Below, in pieces: positions 1 to 12,316 of a stretch of 64,000 nt of DNA. Source of the DNA: Aphrophora alni (lineage: Eukaryota; Arthropoda; Insecta; Hemiptera; Aphrophoridae); contig OY740768.1 of the NCBI GenBank assembly GCA_963513935.1, positions 64,708,786-64,772,785 of the forward strand, read 5' to 3'. The position numbers and the translations under genes were made by a program. The notes under the pieces were generated by a model, which worked only from the letters and a program-made list of their open reading frames with translations, was not told where the DNA came from and ran no database searches. Within the stretch, counting starts at the first letter, position 1. Each line of letters begins with the position of its first letter.

Positions 1-2469
1 TTTAGTCTAAAATATGTCACCATGTGAATTGTATAACTTCCTGATCATTGTTAGATTGAAACTCAGGTGTAATTAATTAAAACCAAGTGCTAGGCCCATT
101 GCTCTTGTTCATTTACGGAGAAAAGAACCCCAGTGAACGAACAGCCATTAAAATTGTTCAACCACTGATCTATAAAATCTAAAGCTTATTTTCGACTAAT
201 TTTGTATACTTAAATAATACTACTTATGTCATAATAAAATATGAAACCATTAAAGCATGATGTCTTCCCCCCCCCCCCCCAGTGAATGAACAATGATGCT
301 ATAGCATAATTCATGTTCCAGTGCATGAACATCTGAAAATAAAATATACCTTTGAGGTTAAGTGTTGTTTTGTGCATTTAAACTAATATTTACAACTATT
401 TTCCCAGAAAAAATATCTGACAATTTATTCACTAAAAAAAGAATAGTATATATATTTGAAGTAATCTGTAGTGTCTTACTACTGATGATGAAGAGTCCCA
501 GGTGAACATGTAACTACTTTTCAATCATAGCATAAAAAAATATCATTGGTGAGATAGTTGTATTTTTGAGCTTATTGTTTACTTAAATATGACAAATTCT
601 TCATTCACTGGAGTATGTTCAGTTACTGGTACCTTTACCCTATACATTGTGTTAAAAATGTTTCTCAAATACAAGTGTTAAGAACTTCACCAAATGTTAT
701 ATTATTTCAATGATTTTTTAGCACATTTTGTCTTGTAGGCTAGGAAGTCAATGAAAAATTAAGTCGACATTTGAAACAAGTTTATTATTAGTGTTTTAAT
801 AATTTCTCTAGTTCAAATAATTTCATCCCAGTTTCAGAATTTTAACGATACGAAATGTTTTCTTTCATTTTTACAAATTAATTGAGAGTAAAATGATTTT
901 CTCTATTTTCACATTAAATGTGATAAATTGTGAAAGGAATGACTAAAAAAAATATTTAAAATTTAATCAGCTTGATAAATCTTCTAAGATGAAATCCTAT
1001 CATTCCTACTAGAATTAATTCATATATGTAGTGTAGTAAAACAAATCCAGACGGCAACTATATATATAATCTCTTTAATAGTTTTGTGTCTCATGGTTAG
1101 ATTTGAGGGTGATATAGTAATCGCTAAAACAAAAGTCAAAACTAGATTAACTATATGCTCTTTAGGTTTAATTACCACACCTTGTACTAACTATATACTC
1201 TCAGTTTAATTACTACGTCTTGTACATACAAATTTTAATGACCCGCTCAAACTTGCCTGTCAAATTTTATTTCTATCGAGAATTATTATATACTTATCGG
1301 CACAGTTCCAAACCTTTTAAAAAACATTGAGTTAAAACTACTTTAATTCAAATATGTTTTAATGATTTGCTTATGTGTATTTCAAACAAACCTAAAAATA
1401 ATATTTGAACCAAAAACAATTATCTTTCAAAAAATATATTTCTCAATTTAATAAAAAAACTACTGAAACTATTTTACCTTTTTTTTTCTCTCTTCGCTAT
1501 ACTATATAACTCATCTTTTTGCATCTTTTTGAAACTAGCAGCAAAAGATATTTGAATTTATTTCATTTATTTACATAAAATCCAATTTGAAAAAAAAAAG
1601 TCTAACATGTCTATTCTTCACCAAATCCTCTTTCATCCTTTCAAAAACAGAAGAATATTGTTGATGATAAGATGGAAATGAAATCAATTAAAATTTAATG
1701 AGAAAATGTATATATTTAAACCATTATCTAACATTATTCAAACTAACAATGATTCAAAATGCAGAAAAATTAGACAAATTGTTGGTCAGAAAGTTGTTTC
1801 TATTCATTGTTAGTTTATTGCCTCAAAAGGCTTAAATTTAACAATAGTTAGAAATTATGTATTTAAACTGCCTGCCACTAATGAAAGCTTTTATTGTATG
1901 TGAAAAGTATATAATATGTACACAATTTTTCAGGAAAAATTTCAAACAGCTTAGATTAAGTATAAATGTTCTATTGTGTTGTCATTTATTTATTGTTACT
2001 TCAATTGCTACAAAAGAACTGAGGGCATTGTAACATTTATCTCAATTTGTGTTCTCCGTTGTTTATGTTTAAGAATGTGTTGTTTTTTGTGCAATATTGT
2101 TTTGTACTTGTCTGTGCCAAATGTTTAAACACAAAATAACGTAATGAAGCACACAATAATGTCCTCAGCTTTATATTATACTTGCAGGTATTGTTCATAC
2201 TTTGCCTTGTTTAAAATTATAATTTTTGCTATTTCTTATACTAATATTGTTTCTCTGATTGTGTAATAAATAAATTAATTACATGAAATTTAGATCTATA
2301 ACTTTATTATATTGCACATTTTTAATGATTTTAAATTTCCATCTCACCCTTTTCTTAATTATTTCATCTCTCAAAACATGGTAAACCTCACTCTTTTTTT
2401 AGGGCTGATGGAACTCTTACATTTTTCAGAAAGTTTCAACTTGTTATCTTAAAAAGTATTTTATTGTTT
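1..2469. other. AT-rich sequence without a recognisable gene
   Basis: I see no ORF with recognisable homology and no clear repeat boundaries. A poly-C run lies near 269-282. The stretch is strongly AT-rich with many short stops in all frames, as expected for intergenic or intronic insect DNA. Confidence 0.6.
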
Positions 2470-2521
2470 AAGGATAAAATAAAGCAAAGCTTAAAGTTTC
2501 AAATATTTAATAGTATAATGA

Positions 2522-2555
2522 GCTACAATTGTTTCGCCTTGCGGCATCGTCGGGC
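2522..2555 (-). ncRNA. Hammerhead-ribozyme-like motif A' (PLE left arm, opposite strand)
   Basis: This is the exact inverted copy of the motif at 2730-2763, carried by the left arm of the 90-bp inverted repeat. It has the same core, GNRA-like stem II loop and palindromic stem III. Transcripts of either strand would therefore carry one sense motif. Confidence 0.6.
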
Positions 2556-2729
2556 AACTTGACCAAATTGTATTAAATTCGTCACCTCTTCTAAAACCCA
2601 TCCGTAACATAGTTCATTAACCTTTATCTACCTGCTAGGTCATCCCCCTACCTTTCCCGATTTCTCTATTGTGTTTCAGTTTCCTGTACTTATGTTTAAA
2701 TAGTTGTCTATACCTGTAAATTATTAGTT

Positions 2730-2763
2730 GCCCGACGATGCCGCAAGGCGAAACAATTGTAGC
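2730..2763 (+). ncRNA. Hammerhead-ribozyme-like motif A (PLE right arm)
   Basis: Reading 5' to 3': stem I bases GC (2730-2731); core CCGACGA (2732-2738); stem II GCC-GCAA-GGC (2740-2749); GAAA (2750-2753); palindromic stem III ACAATTGT (2753-2760); cleavage-site A at 2761; GC (2762-2763), which pairs with the 5' GC. This is the type I hammerhead layout known from Penelope-like elements. The core has C instead of U at position 4, so activity may be reduced. Confidence 0.65.
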
Positions 2764-3043
2764 TCATTATACTATTAAATATTTGAAACTTTAAGCTTTG
2801 CTTTATTTTATCCTTGAATATGGAGTTTCAACAAGAAATATCTGCTATTACATTAAATTTTATTTTATTGTTGTTTTTTTTTTTTTTGAATCTGCTTTGA
2901 CCAATTTTACTTTCTCGCAGGAATTTGATAAAATGTTTGTGAAATATGGTGATTTAAACCACTGTGACAAACAGCTTATTTCGGTGTACAGGAAATTGGA
3001 AGTATAAAAATTAATCCTCAAAGCCCAATTCTATTATTTTTAT

Positions 3044-4960
3044 TCATGTCTGTCTGAAAGGTAAAAATTGGTCACGAATTTGGTGGGGAAGAAAAATATT
3101 GTCTGGAGAATTCCCCATGCTGGCATGAGTCGCAGTGTTGAATGCCAACAGGAACCCATGAATATGCTGGTCCCAGTTAGTTTGGTTATTGACGTGGAAG
3201 ATGCGAATAGCCACTTTTAAATTTTTATCGACCCTTTCCAGATGTAATGGGTTAGGATAGTATGGCGATGTGGAAATATGTTTAATACCAAATACTAGAC
3301 ACATCTGTGCCAATAAAGTAGATTTGAAACTTGGTACATTGTCGGTAACTATAAACATAGGGAATCCGAAATAGGCAAATACTTTTTAGTTTAAACAATT
3401 GATCGTAGTTTGGACTTTGGTATTGCGAGTGGGAATTAAAAGTGTGAATTTGGAGAACGTGTGTCGACTACATTCAATAAATATTGGTTTCAGCTTTTAT
3501 TTAAGGGCAAAGGATCTATGTGGTAAAAAATACCATCTGGAAAGGGGATTCGGGAATATCTGATGCTTGGTATCTGTTGCGAGTGTTCTGGGTCTACTTG
3601 GACCTCTGACACTATACACAAGCTTTAACTCGCTGAGTTATTTGATCTTTAAGATCTGTAACCTAGAAGTACTTGGAGACGAGCCAAAGTTTTGTCCATA
3701 CCCATTTGTGCTGATATCGGAATCGGCAATTCATGGTAATATGTGAAAACCATGTTGATTAAGTTTTGGGGTAATACCACCATACCCGCAACTTGCCCTG
3801 GGGTGAAATGGTTTTAGGTGGAATCGACGATCTTATAATTTGGGGACAGAGAGGTTTCAAATTTAAATTTTTAGAATTTCTGGATCCTTCCTTTGGTGAA
3901 TTCAATCCACCAGGCCAGTTTACCCACCTGACGAGGGTGGTTCATCAGCCAAGATTAGGCCGAATTATCGGTAAAGTTGAAACTGTGTGTGTTCTATATA
4001 TTGTTGGAATTTTGATAAAGCAAAAACCACGGCAAAGCACTTGAGCTCCATGGTAGAGTAATTTAGTTCGTGCTTATTAAGGGGTCATGAGGCAAAGGTG
4101 ATTGGCATAAGGTCACCGTCGTACTCTTGTGAAAGAGACAACCTAGAGCTGCCCTTTAGGCGTCCGAATGGGCCAAGAATAGCTTATCAAAATTTGGTAA
4201 CCTTAATAACAAATTACTCTTAAGTACAGACTTCAAGGTATCAAAGGCCATCTGCTGCTCGGGGCGCTACTTAAGTTTAACTCCTTTGCATCTGGTTAAG
4301 CGACTGCGCAATCTTCCTAAAATTTACAATGAATTTGGCATTGTAAGCCTAAAAACCGGGCTATCTGCTTCAAAGTTTTGGGGTTGGATAATTGGCAATG
4401 GGTTGGACACGATCGGGATATAGTGTGTCTGATTGGTTTTCAAATATATGACCCAATAAGTGGATAGAATTTGATGCTATGGTCAATTTGGTAAGGTTAA
4501 CGGTAACTCTGGCCCTACGAAGCCTTGTCAACATCCATTCCACTTTCTGTAAATGGTCCAAATATATACAAATGTCATCCAAAAAAAAGAGATGCTTGTA
4601 TTTTACATCCCCGAATATTTTCTCAATTAGTTAGGTGAGCACAAGACCACCGCTGGCTAGTCCGAAGGGGAGGAAATTGTACAGATTCCCCAAAATGGTA
4701 GACGAATTAAGTGTATCTCTTGGATTCCTTGTCCAAAGGAATTTGAAGATACGCATGGTTCAAATCCAAAAGTGAAAACCACTTTGCGTTTCCCAGGTAC
4801 TGGAAAACAGACTCAAGGGTTGGAATTGGGGTTACTTCTAACTCAGTAAACTCATTGATGGACTTGTAATTCACGACCATACGAGTATTTCAACATTGAA
4901 ATCGAAGCTCATTCCCTGCTCAGGTAGTGTCTTGGAGATGTGAGAATATAGAAGTGGTGT
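3044..4960 (-). pseudogene. Ty3/Gypsy LTR-retrotransposon pol remnant (RT to integrase)
   Basis: Read leftwards, frame-broken conserved blocks appear in pol order. RT blocks at about 4590-4960 include VVNYKSINEF, FSLLDLNHAYLQIPL and DDICIY, where DD is the catalytic pair. The RT thumb at 4370-4582 contains LLGHIF. Integrase pieces follow: a degraded zinc-binding region near 3540-3700, then the catalytic core at 3044-3358 (FIVTDNVPSFKS, FGIKHISTSPYYPNP, LLAFNTATHASMGNSP). Several stops and frameshifts break it and no LTRs were found, so it is a dead fragment. The order of blocks and the IN sequence style support Gypsy over Copia. Confidence 0.85.
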
Positions 4961-6169
4961 TGACTATATATGTAATTATATAACCCATGTAATTACTCTG
5001 TTTAGCATCCGTCAAATACCTCCAAATAGGTTCAAAGTTCAAACTGTAACTGAACTTGTACCCAGGTTATAATCAGTGTGCTTATCTGGTATAGTTTCTG
5101 TTTCAACTGTTATAATATCCTATTCGCAAACAGGAAGCATCATGTGCTGATGACCTATTGCATGCGATCCGCCTATCGCCATCTTGTTTTTAAAATATAA
5201 ACTGTACTGACTTCCTACACAGTCGCCATCTTAGTCACGAGATTCGTAAAATGTATCGACTTGCGACACGTTAACAGCTATTAAGTTTTCTATGTGTACA
5301 AACCTGTCTTTATAGCTGGAAGTCAAGAACTTATAAAGGAATATAATTTCGTTCATCGTATTTGTGCATATCGTGATCTGTTTCACTTGTACAAAGCTAT
5401 TAACACCTTGTGACTTCTTCTTGCCATACTGTTATAGTGTACTAGAGTTTCTGTCATACCATGAGTGTAGGCTTGATATTTGAGGAGAAAACATTTTCAT
5501 CACTCGTGAACTATACTGAAATTTCAGGCAATGGTTATTACATTATCAGTGAATATCATGGTCCTCCCTGTCCCACAGCTTTCACCAAAATACATTATAA
5601 ATAGACTCTTGATAAAACATGTATTTCCGCAGAAACAATTGCTACATCAAGAACAGCTATGGCATTCGTTTTAAACTCCTCTCATCCCAACAAATCGATA
5701 GAAGTTTAAGAGGGTAACTTTGAAAAATAATAAAAAATAAATAGTGCCAAAGTTTTTCTCTGAAAAAATGAGCTTTCCTTTTTAATTAAAAATATCGAGA
5801 TGTACCCGCTATACATATTCTACATATAGTACTCACTCTGATAGGTGTACGCAATCGCCACATAAAACATGACCACAAAACATCAAGCTGTAAGGACCCT
5901 CTCCTTTTGGCAAACAGAGTACAGATGTGGATTCTCAAAACCGAACCTATATGAACTCTTCAGATATCATTTTAACGATTCACAGGTGAACTGTATAGAC
6001 TGAATGAGTACTTAATGATTAAGAAGTTATTGTTACTAATCTTATAGTATCAAAATTGTGAAGTTCAAATACAATTGTCAATAAATAGTATAACAATTTT
6101 TATCCAATACTGTTTTTTTACAATAATAACTTCTTTCTTTTCTTGGATATTATTGTAGTATACAATTAA
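4961..6169. other. No convincing gene
   Basis: This lies between the Gypsy remnant and the Helitron helicase remnant. The minus strand at about 5839-5945 has a short zinc-finger-like string (CQKERVLTA, then after a frameshift CGHVLCGDC), too degraded to call. Nothing else is recognisable. Confidence 0.5.
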
Positions 6170-7110
6170 TTATTTATAGCATTAACTTGTTCATTTTTGT
6201 GCTAAAATCACACCTTTGCATAACCAGAAATCATCTTGTGATTTAATAACCTCAAACTGACCATATACTTTTTCAATTAATTCTTCTGATGAAGAAACTG
6301 TTTGACATAGTGATCAAGTTAAACATATCTCACCATCTACCTCGTGTGTCTTGCCGTCTTCTAGGTTTAATAATGTTGTAAAATATTCGTAATTATCAGC
6401 ATTCCCCCTCAGTTGGACTCTCATATTAATTATGAGTGATACTGCTTGAATGTTAGTTACGCCATATATTCGATCTTATGACACATGCATTTACTTCATC
6501 GGCTCAGGTCCCTCGTGTCATTATTGATAACATTTGTCTGAATCTCCAGCGAAAAGAGAGTCACTCCACCTATATAAATCTATCATCAATTTGCAGATCT
6601 CAAAGAGTTCTATCAAAGGCCTCAATTGATTTATTAAGTGCGATAGGGCATTATTCATCCCAAATAGTCAGCTCTGAATCTTTAATTAACTTTGGTCTGT
6701 GACTGTTTTAAGAAGATTGTAAACCGGGAAATCACTGTTTAATTCTATTGATATTTTGAATAAAGAATAAGGAGCTTTACCTCTAGGTAATAATGTAGTC
6801 GCAATCCCCAATAAAACGGTTGCTAACGCAATATTTCCTTCGCTCCGTAGCTTAGAGAATATTAGTTTGTTCAATACCGTTCTCGTTCCTTCTGGTGCAT
6901 CTAGGAAACACCCTATACCAGATTTGGTACTTACACCATTGAGAATAAGTTTATATATACTTTTTTATTCATCTGTTAACAACATTTTATTTTCTCTAAT
7001 AATGGAAAGTAACTGTTTCCTGTTATAATTGGTTTCAAAAAGATACTCTTTTAAAATAATTCGTTCTGTAGCTTGTGGTGCTGAAATTTCATTATGAGAA
7101 TTGGATTATC
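6170..7110 (-). pseudogene. Helitron Pif1-like helicase remnant
   Basis: Read leftwards, the pieces follow the order of Helitron helicase domains. A degraded Walker A region (CFLDAPEGTRTVLNKLIFSK) is followed by RSEGNIALA and GIATTLLPRG at 6686-6960. A Walker B-like LTIWDECP sits near 6640-6665. After frame changes come FRQMLSIMTRGTXADEVNAC and SNIWRN near 6460-6560. The Walker A lysine/threonine context is mutated and stops interrupt every frame, so it is non-functional. The Rep nuclease domain was not found. The typical 3' hairpin ending in CTRR was not sought systematically. Confidence 0.75.
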
Positions 7111-8169
7111 ACCCACCAATATGATGAAACTTTGAAAAAAGTAATAAACACCAATTTTAATGTATTTCTTATGTAAATTTATATCAGGATTAGGTTCCTA
7201 ACGTGCATTGTCTCTATCCATATCTTGGAAAAAAATGTGTTTGTGTTTGAATTAAAACATAATTCAGATAAATTGGAAATATTACAAAATACTAACATTA
7301 TTAGAAAAAGTTCTCTTATTGTTTTAGAGCTTGCTTCAGAGTGTTTTGATATAATGGATGTCAATCTCTAAGAGGCCCAGAGTCTGGAATGCTTGAAACA
7401 TTGGGTGTTACACATTGTCGATAGTCTTAATTTTTTTAATGTGAAGTAAGTCCACATACGATGTGAAGAAGTGAACTAAGAAAGTAACAATCGTGATTAT
7501 TTGGATGCACTGTGTATACTCCACCTAGTACGTATTTACAATGTATATTTTTACGTCTCTCTACTATAGTTCCTCGTCATCTACATTGAAACTTTCCAGT
7601 TTGTTTATTGTAACTGTCAGTAAGCTGTAGTGTATGTCTTCATATAATTAAGTTTAGCAGTTATCTTTATAAGAAACTTTTAAAAATTATATGTGTAGTA
7701 TTTCTTGGATTTTCTACTCACTGTTGTAAGTTTTCTGTACAGTAAAATACTCTTTGACCATTATCGACATATACATCTAGATGCATAATAGGTGGAAAGA
7801 GTTCATGTATAGGAAAAGAATAGATACTCCATGTAGTTTTAGAAGTGCTTTTATTATGAAATTGTAATACTTTGTCGTTGTTATTCTGTAAGCCAATAGT
7901 AGTTAGATCAGATCCCTTATTTACATACTTGCATATGTATTAGATCAATTTTACACCACTATATAACTCAACAACGGTGTGAGCACTAAGTGCTCGTCAA
8001 ATTGCCATACAAAATGGAACTACCAATCTTGTCAGATGTTTGTGTTTCAATTATTGAGCGAATTTCAGAGTAAAACCTCCATGTTCGGGACTTTGTCTGT
8101 GGTAATTTGGATATAAATCGTCGTTCATAGTACGATAAACCTACCAAAATATTGTTTTAATCTATTTCC
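7111..8169. other. No recognisable gene
   Basis: Only short ORFs without known motifs occur. It may hold further decayed Helitron sequence (N-terminal side of the helicase), but I could not support that. Confidence 0.5.
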
Positions 8170-8350
8170 CCCAGAAATACTGGTACATCAACCGATTTTC
8201 AACTAAAATATTAGTACATCAACAGATTTTCCAGCTAAAATATTAGTTCATCAACCGAATTTTCATCCGAAACTTTGTCTCATCAACCGATTTTCCATCA
8301 GAAACTTTGGTACATCAACCGATTTTCAAACCAAAATACCGGTTCATGAT
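8170..8350. repeat. Tandem repeat, 31-32 bp period, about 5.5 copies
   Basis: The word CATCAAC(C/A)GA recurs at 8186, 8217, 8249, 8281 and 8313, with a decayed sixth copy at 8345. Spacing is 31, 32, 32, 32 and 32 bp. Units differ by a few substitutions (for example AATATTAG versus AACTTTGG before the word). No coding frame is kept. Confidence 0.85.
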
Positions 8351-9994
8351 TTTTACTAAAAGTAAAAGGGTTTGTCGGTTTACTTCATTGTTTCTCATGA
8401 ACTTGTACTTTGGGTTTTAACGAGGTTAGAACCGTCATGTGGTTATGGTAAAGTGTAAACCCATAACCAGTATCCACATTACAAGACGGTGACTAGAAAG
8501 CTTTCGTAAATAGCCCCAAACCATCATTAATTCCCGTGACTACCACTACATTACAAAACTGTGGTCCCCAAATTATATTTTACTTTTTATTACATTTTCA
8601 ACTTTCTTTATTACTATGACTTTCCCAACTCAAAACCAGATGCAGGGTTTTACGGGAAACTTAACCCCACGCCATTGGGCTAGATTCATAGTTTACATGA
8701 GAAAAAAGAGGAGATATGATTTGATAACAGTATATAAATAATAATAGTTTAATAAATTATTTTTAGTGAAAATGACATCACCAAAAAGTTTATTTAAGTT
8801 GTGTGAGGCAAGTATGTGCTCAAGTGAAAGAAATAGGAGTTGTTGATACACTTGAGATACCAGTGACTGTACAAAATTATTTGAAATCAATTTGTAAGGA
8901 TGTATTTTAAATTTGAAATGTGATGTAGCTAATTATGATTATTCTAAAATTGATTTTAATAACATAACTCGAAGAGATTTCCTCATGTTATTGCTTTTTT
9001 ATTCGGAGAGAGTTGAATTGGAAATATATACAAATACATTAATACATAGGTTTTTCTATGGAAATGAAATATGATGTGTCAGGAATGTTTCAGTAAGTTT
9101 GTTTTATTTAGGGAGGATTTCGATATTGCAAAAGTTCATTACATGTTCAGACATATAATCATGAATTATTAACAGACATAATTTGGCGTCCACAAAATTG
9201 GTCCCATCTATAGTATGTCTTTTATCGCCATTATTTCAGATACCGGATTAAAGAGAAAATGGTGATTAGATATATGTTTTTTCTAATTATTATGACATAG
9301 ACTGTTGTTTAACTTCTCTTTTGATGAAAAAGAATTAAGGGGTTGAGTTCTACGGATTGCTTTAATCAGTGATTTACATGTGATATACGTGTTCATTTAC
9401 TTATATAAAAGGTGAAAACATATCAGTATCTTCCACATTTTTTCTCCATATGTACATGGAAAGAACTTCTCATCTTGGTACATGGGAAACCTTTCCTGTT
9501 TCTTTGTCCTACGCGATAGGAGTACTAACAGGAAGGAAGGTAAGAATCTCACAATTTCGGGAGAGCGGATTTCTCCCTTTGTCTATTGAAGATTTTCCAC
9601 CAATCCTGCGGAAAAAAATACACTGATTCATCTTTATTCATTGATTTAAAATTCTCCACACCTCCACCACGTGTATAGAGTGGAAGCGATTAAATGCTGT
9701 GATAAAACGGGTCAAACTATTTCTAGTATGTCACGTTGCGGTAATAAAATCCCTGAAACTAAACTGAGCCTTAGGGCTACGGGTCTTTATTTTATTATCT
9801 TCTCTTCCTTTTTGGTGATGATGACCAAGGAATATTTTGCCTTTACGGTATGAATAGGTTGAATTTAAAAAATTAATAATTCGATTTTACAGAATTCAGT
9901 CTTATGGAAGTTACTTACTTCTAGTTCCATTTATGTTTGACAAGTAAGTGTCAATATTGTGATGTTAAAATTTTTTAATTTATCCTAACCACAT
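8351..9994. other. No recognisable gene
   Basis: AT-rich sequence with short ORFs only. A somewhat GC-richer patch lies at 9440-9860 but has no motif that I recognise. Confidence 0.5.
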
Positions 9995-10344
9995 TTAACA
10001 CATTCGCTGCGAAAAACTTATATAAAACGCGAACCTATGACTAAAAATTTTTATTTCATAAAAGGTTACCATTATATGTTATAACATTGGGAATAAGTGT
10101 CATAATCCACATTTAAGACTCTTACCATTAGTTTTGGAGTGTCGAAAGTCATCAGTAAACGGTAGACCCGCAGCATTACACACTGAAAGTCCCATTGTAC
10201 CATCGCTGGTCCTCAACCGCACTTGCTCCGCAAACAAAATCCTCGCAACGTTTCAAATGACATTATTGTTGTAAAATTGTTTCTACCTTATTGACTAATG
10301 ACAACTATTTACACTATATACAATCCTGTTATTCTTTTCAAAGT

Positions 10345-11990
10345 TTATATTGAGTCATGATATGACTCAAAACACTGGCCCATGCATAAGCTAAGGTTGC
10401 CGGGGCAGGTCTCGCAATAAAACGCAGTTTTTACTTTTTTCCAGCAAATACGACAGTTTTTTCTTTTCACACGGTTACTGTCATCACATTCTATATTCTT
10501 CACAACCTTGTGAGCAGCCTCCCATGCACGCTTTTGTTTAGGGGTTTCAAGATTTTCTGGCATATGTGCTGGCAGGAGAGCCCTTATTACATGCAGTCGG
10601 TAGTCATAAAATGTAACTTTTTGACTATACATGTTGTAGAGTGCATGGGAATTGAGAGGCAGCATCTGTAAAATGTGTACAAAAGTTTTTTTATACCATC
10701 TGACAGTTTTGTGTTCACATCATCTGATCTGCTCTGCCAACACAGTTCATAAAAGCATTGTATTTGACAATTGGAAGTGGTTTTATTTTAGTTTGCTTTC
10801 TTTTATTTATAAATTCTATCATTTCATTCTTGTGCTCAGTAGATAAATGTACAATATTGTGAGCTTATCCTTCCACTTTCCTATCATTACGCTATTCCCA
10901 TAGCGAACAATCGTTTCTCCTTTCTTCAATGTTTTTCCTTTACTTCTATCGGCACAAGCTTACGATCTTGCCTCAGGGTTCCAGTGGAATAAGTCTTGTT
11001 AGCCAAAAGTCTGGATGACAAACTATATGAGTTATAGAAATTGTCCATGTAAACAGTGTGACCATTTCCCAGCTTTTTGTTTAGTAAATACATGACTACT
11101 TTTTCTGTATGGCCTGTTCCGCCTACTAGCTCATCTGAAGAGCCTCCATAAACCAGAAATTTTAAAATCAATCCTTGGTGTTCACAAAGTGAGTACAATT
11201 TCAGTCCTTAATTTATGTCTTTTTCCTTTGATCTACTGACGGAAATATAACCTACCCTGCCACAACACCATTGCCTCATCAATAGATAGTTCTTTTTGAG
11301 GGTAATAGATCTGAACCATTTTGTTATTGAAATATTCAACAATTGGTGTGATTTTTCCAAGGGATTCTTTCTTGTCGATTTCATTTGTTTTCATCATTGA
11401 AATGAAGAACACTGAGGATGTTCAAAAATCTATCCCTAGACATACTTCGTCTAAACAATATCAAGTCAAAAAGTGGATCCGTTTTTCAATAAGCTTGGAG
11501 TCTGTTTAGCCTAACTGTACCCATATGTAGGTCTAAACCAATAAATAATTTCAGTTCAGGTACATAAAAGTCCCTCCACTTACAAATTCTGTAATTAGGA
11601 TTTAAAAAGGGTTTGGAAAATACTTTGAAAGCACACTTGTTACTGTTTTTACAGATTTGTTCTAGCAAAACTTTGTCTAACAAAAGGTTGAACCAGTTGT
11701 TCAGGTTCACGGGGTCCCTTGCACGGGAATTGGCACCAGCAGTGTCCTGGTAAATTCAATGGGTCTCAAGCCTGTTGTCTGTATCGTTCATTCTGGAGCT
11801 GTGGTGTATATATCTGGGTCGTCCTCACCACTATCATACTCTTCGGCATCATAATATCTATCATTTTCAACCTGGGATACAACTCCATCCATTACACATG
11901 AATAGGGTCATCTGCATCGATATCCTCCAGATTTTCGTTATATTGTGGCTCAACGCCATCTCTCAATGTTCCAGGTATTGAAGGATCCAT
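10345..11990 (-). pseudogene. piggyBac-like transposase (DDE_Tnp_1_7 type), inactivated
   Basis: Read leftwards from an ATG at about 11990, the acidic N-terminus (MDPSIPGTLRDG, then EEYDSGEDD after a frame change) is followed by the N-terminal domain at 11486-11710 (WFNLLL, KWRDFYVPELKLFIGL). The catalytic-region block at 10926-11198 has MYSLCEHQG, GHTVYMDNFYNSYSL (a catalytic Asp in MDNF) and GTLRQDRK. The C-terminal cysteine-rich zinc domain at 10345-10665 has CRICWKKVKTAFYCETCP and CFESYH. Stops and frameshifts separate the blocks. It is flanked by matching terminal repeats, so it is the resident, now dead, transposase. Confidence 0.85.
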
Positions 11991-12080
11991 TTTCAGTGAT
12001 AAAAACATAAAAGAAAACTAAAATGTACACACAAAACACAATATATAGATTGGAAACACAAAAACAAAGTTATAAACTTA

Positions 12081-12295
12081 GGGTCCACGGGTGGACCCCA
12101 CCGCACCCGCCGAGACGTAAACGAACGACACTGCACGATACACACAAACTCAAACAACAATGCGGTAGCATACCAACTTTCCTCTACGAGTGGCTGAACC
12201 ACACTGACCCGGCACCGGCAAACAAAGCATTGCGCGCTCCCCCACCTGTGGACCTCTCGCTTCTCAGCTGTGACGCGCGGAGTCCACCGGTGGAC
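12081..12295. repeat. Subterminal palindromes in the piggyBac-like element
   Basis: GGGTCCACGGGTGGACCC at 12081-12098 is palindromic apart from its central GG. GTCCACCGGTGGAC at 12282-12295 is a perfect palindrome. A related half-preserved copy (CCACCTGTGGACC) starts near 12242. They sit in an unusually GC-rich 240-bp block next to the right terminal repeat. Confidence 0.7.
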
Positions 12296-12316
12296 CTGCC
12301 GCATCGAATGTGATAA

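Larger units (their letters stand above)
2470..2815. mobile_element. Penelope-like element terminal fragment with 90-bp inverted arms
   Basis: Positions 2470-2559 are the exact reverse complement of 2726-2815, separated by 166 bp. The spacer matches, in reverse orientation, the 3' untranslated part of the PLE fragment at 59794-59960 (shared stretches include CCTGCTAGGTCATCC and TAACATAGTTCAT). The unit therefore reads as a very short, 5'-truncated PLE copy with a terminal repeat at each end in opposite orientation. Inverted terminal repeats (pseudo-LTRs) joined to truncated bodies are a known PLE feature. No coding sequence remains. Each arm carries a hammerhead-like motif. Confidence 0.75.
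9995..12316 (-). mobile_element. piggyBac-like DNA transposon
   Basis: The left end reads TTAACACATTCGCTGCG from 9995. The right end, reverse complemented, reads TTATCACATTCGATGCGG ending at 12316. The terminal repeats therefore match over about 13 bases beside a TTAA target (left intact, right copy ATAA). The length of about 2.3 kb and the enclosed minus-strand piggyBac-type transposase fit the superfamily. Near the right end are the palindromes at 12081-12098 and 12282-12295, both built on GTCCAC/GTGGAC, which are candidate transposase-binding sites. Confidence 0.8.

Noticed and set aside
6270..6310. TTCTGATGAAGAAAC as another hammerhead core
   Set aside because: CTGATGA is followed directly by AGAAAC with no stem II, so the layout fails.
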